From a virus, in the IMG/VR virus record IMGVR_UViG_3300032050_000446, positions 1 through 34,403 of that record: a DNA stretch of 34,403 nt; one strand, given 5' to 3'. This document shows, in pieces, positions 33,955 through 34,403 of the stretch (the first letter of the stretch is position 1; each line of letters opens with the position of its first letter). The notes under the pieces were generated by a model. It was not told the DNA's origin. It made no database searches and saw only the letters and a program-made list of their open reading frames with translations. Made by a program: the position numbers and the translations under genes.

Positions 33955-34403
33955 TGACATTGTAGATATCGCAGACCTAGACTGCATCTATCTAAGCTAT
34001 GACGAACCTCAGAAAGAAGAATTCTGGATCAAGATTAAGAACATGGTTCCGTGGGCTAAGCGAGTAGACGGAGTTAAGGGTAGTGATGCTGCACACAAGG
34101 CAGCAGGAGAAGCAAGTGAGACAGAACGTTTCATTCTCATTGACGGCGACAACATGCCGGACGAAGACTTCTTCAATCTACAGTTAGACTTTACAGGATT
34201 AGATGAAAACTACAAGTTAGCGCAATATCGTTGGAGAGCGGTCAACGCAATCAACGGTCTGCGTTATGGCAACGGCGGTATGAGTTCTTGGACTAAGACT
34301 TATGTTGCCAACATGAAGACCCATGAGACAAGTGACGGAAGTGATACAACAGCGGTTGATTTCTGCATGGATTCTTCAGATAATCTATACTGGGCAATGC
34401 ACG
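33944..34403 (+). CDS. Glycosyltransferase-like protein, GT-A type, 3' partial
   Basis: The ATG at 33944 overlaps the preceding gene by 11 bases, and the frame stays open to the window end (153 codons visible). The N-terminus reads 'DLDCIYLSYDEPQKEEFW', then 'VPWAKRVDGVKGSDAAHKAA', then 'RFILIDGDNMP', giving Asp67-Gly68-Asp69 as a DxD site at the end of a strand. That order (first strand, a helix with a His-Lys that could face the donor, then DxD) is typical of GT-A/GT2-like proteins, and similar phage proteins are usually called glycosyltransferases. Further on 'NAINGLRYGNGGMSSWTK' is Gly-rich and may form the acceptor loop. It differs from the two upstream transferase-like genes in sequence and spacing, so it is a separate family. 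The C-terminus is not in the window. Confidence 0.85.
   Translation, partial: MNYDDIVDIADLDCIYLSYDEPQKEEFWIKIKNMVPWAKRVDGVKGSDAAHKAAGEASETERFILIDGDNMPDEDFFNLQLDFTGLDENYKLAQYRWRAVNAINGLRYGNGGMSSWTKTYVANMKTHETSDGSDTTAVDFCMDSSDNLYWAMH

Noticed and set aside
1-34403. tRNA genes, insertion sequences, attachment sites or an origin
   Set aside because: Reading the gaps (all under about 60 bases once the 48-codon gene is included) gave no cloverleaf, inverted-repeat ends or iterons; the window is essentially all coding.

Overview
The window is one side of the tail and baseplate module of a T4-like contractile-tailed phage (myovirus, Caudoviricetes), most likely an aquatic one related to the T4-like phages of marine bacteria. 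The reasons are recognisable T4-type baseplate wedge genes in wedge order (gp25, gp6, then a giant gp7-position protein), tail-fibre genes of the kind seen in marine T4-like phages, short T4-late-promoter-like octamers in the gaps, and all genes on the + strand with almost no intergenic space. I see no tRNA, integrase, transposon, CRISPR array or replication origin. The host cannot be told from this sequence.

Layout. 1-2391: 3' part of a long Ala/Gly/Thr-rich structural protein with a heptad repeat and a C-terminal coiled coil. 2416-6287: gp25 and an enlarged gp6. 6296-25942: one uninterrupted 6548-codon gene, 57% of the window. Its N-terminus and several long middle stretches look like a conserved baseplate backbone. 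Into and after these are set a seven-blade FG-GAP-like propeller (with other domains inserted between blades), an Asp-box propeller (also interrupted), at least 14 copies of a YYV beta repeat, and several small recurring beta modules. 25958-26724: a 48-codon gene and a 206-codon structural gene that share a short motif. 26738-31556: two paralogous tail-fibre genes flanking a four-Cys protein, then another virion protein. 31607-34403: small conserved proteins and three probable GT-A-type glycosyltransferase-like genes joined by overlapping starts and stops; the last runs off the window.

How they work together (partly inference). In T4, gp25, gp6 and gp7 build the inner baseplate wedge. Here gp6 is about 1.7 times the T4 length and the gp7-position protein about six times, so the wedge periphery has probably been extended with adhesion or spacer domains. 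The two fibre proteins share an attachment-like N-terminal half and end in different tips. One ends in a remarkable paired array: about 95 residues of 9/27-residue repeats, a 35-residue loop, then eleven HxH motifs at an exact 9-residue period. This suggests a metal-stapled needle of the T4 gp37-tip type. The glycosyltransferase-like genes next to the fibres may modify virion or host surface sugars.

The most unusual items are the mosaic 6548-aa protein with nested propellers, the 11x HxH needle hairpin, and the promoter/start geometry around the 48-codon gene.
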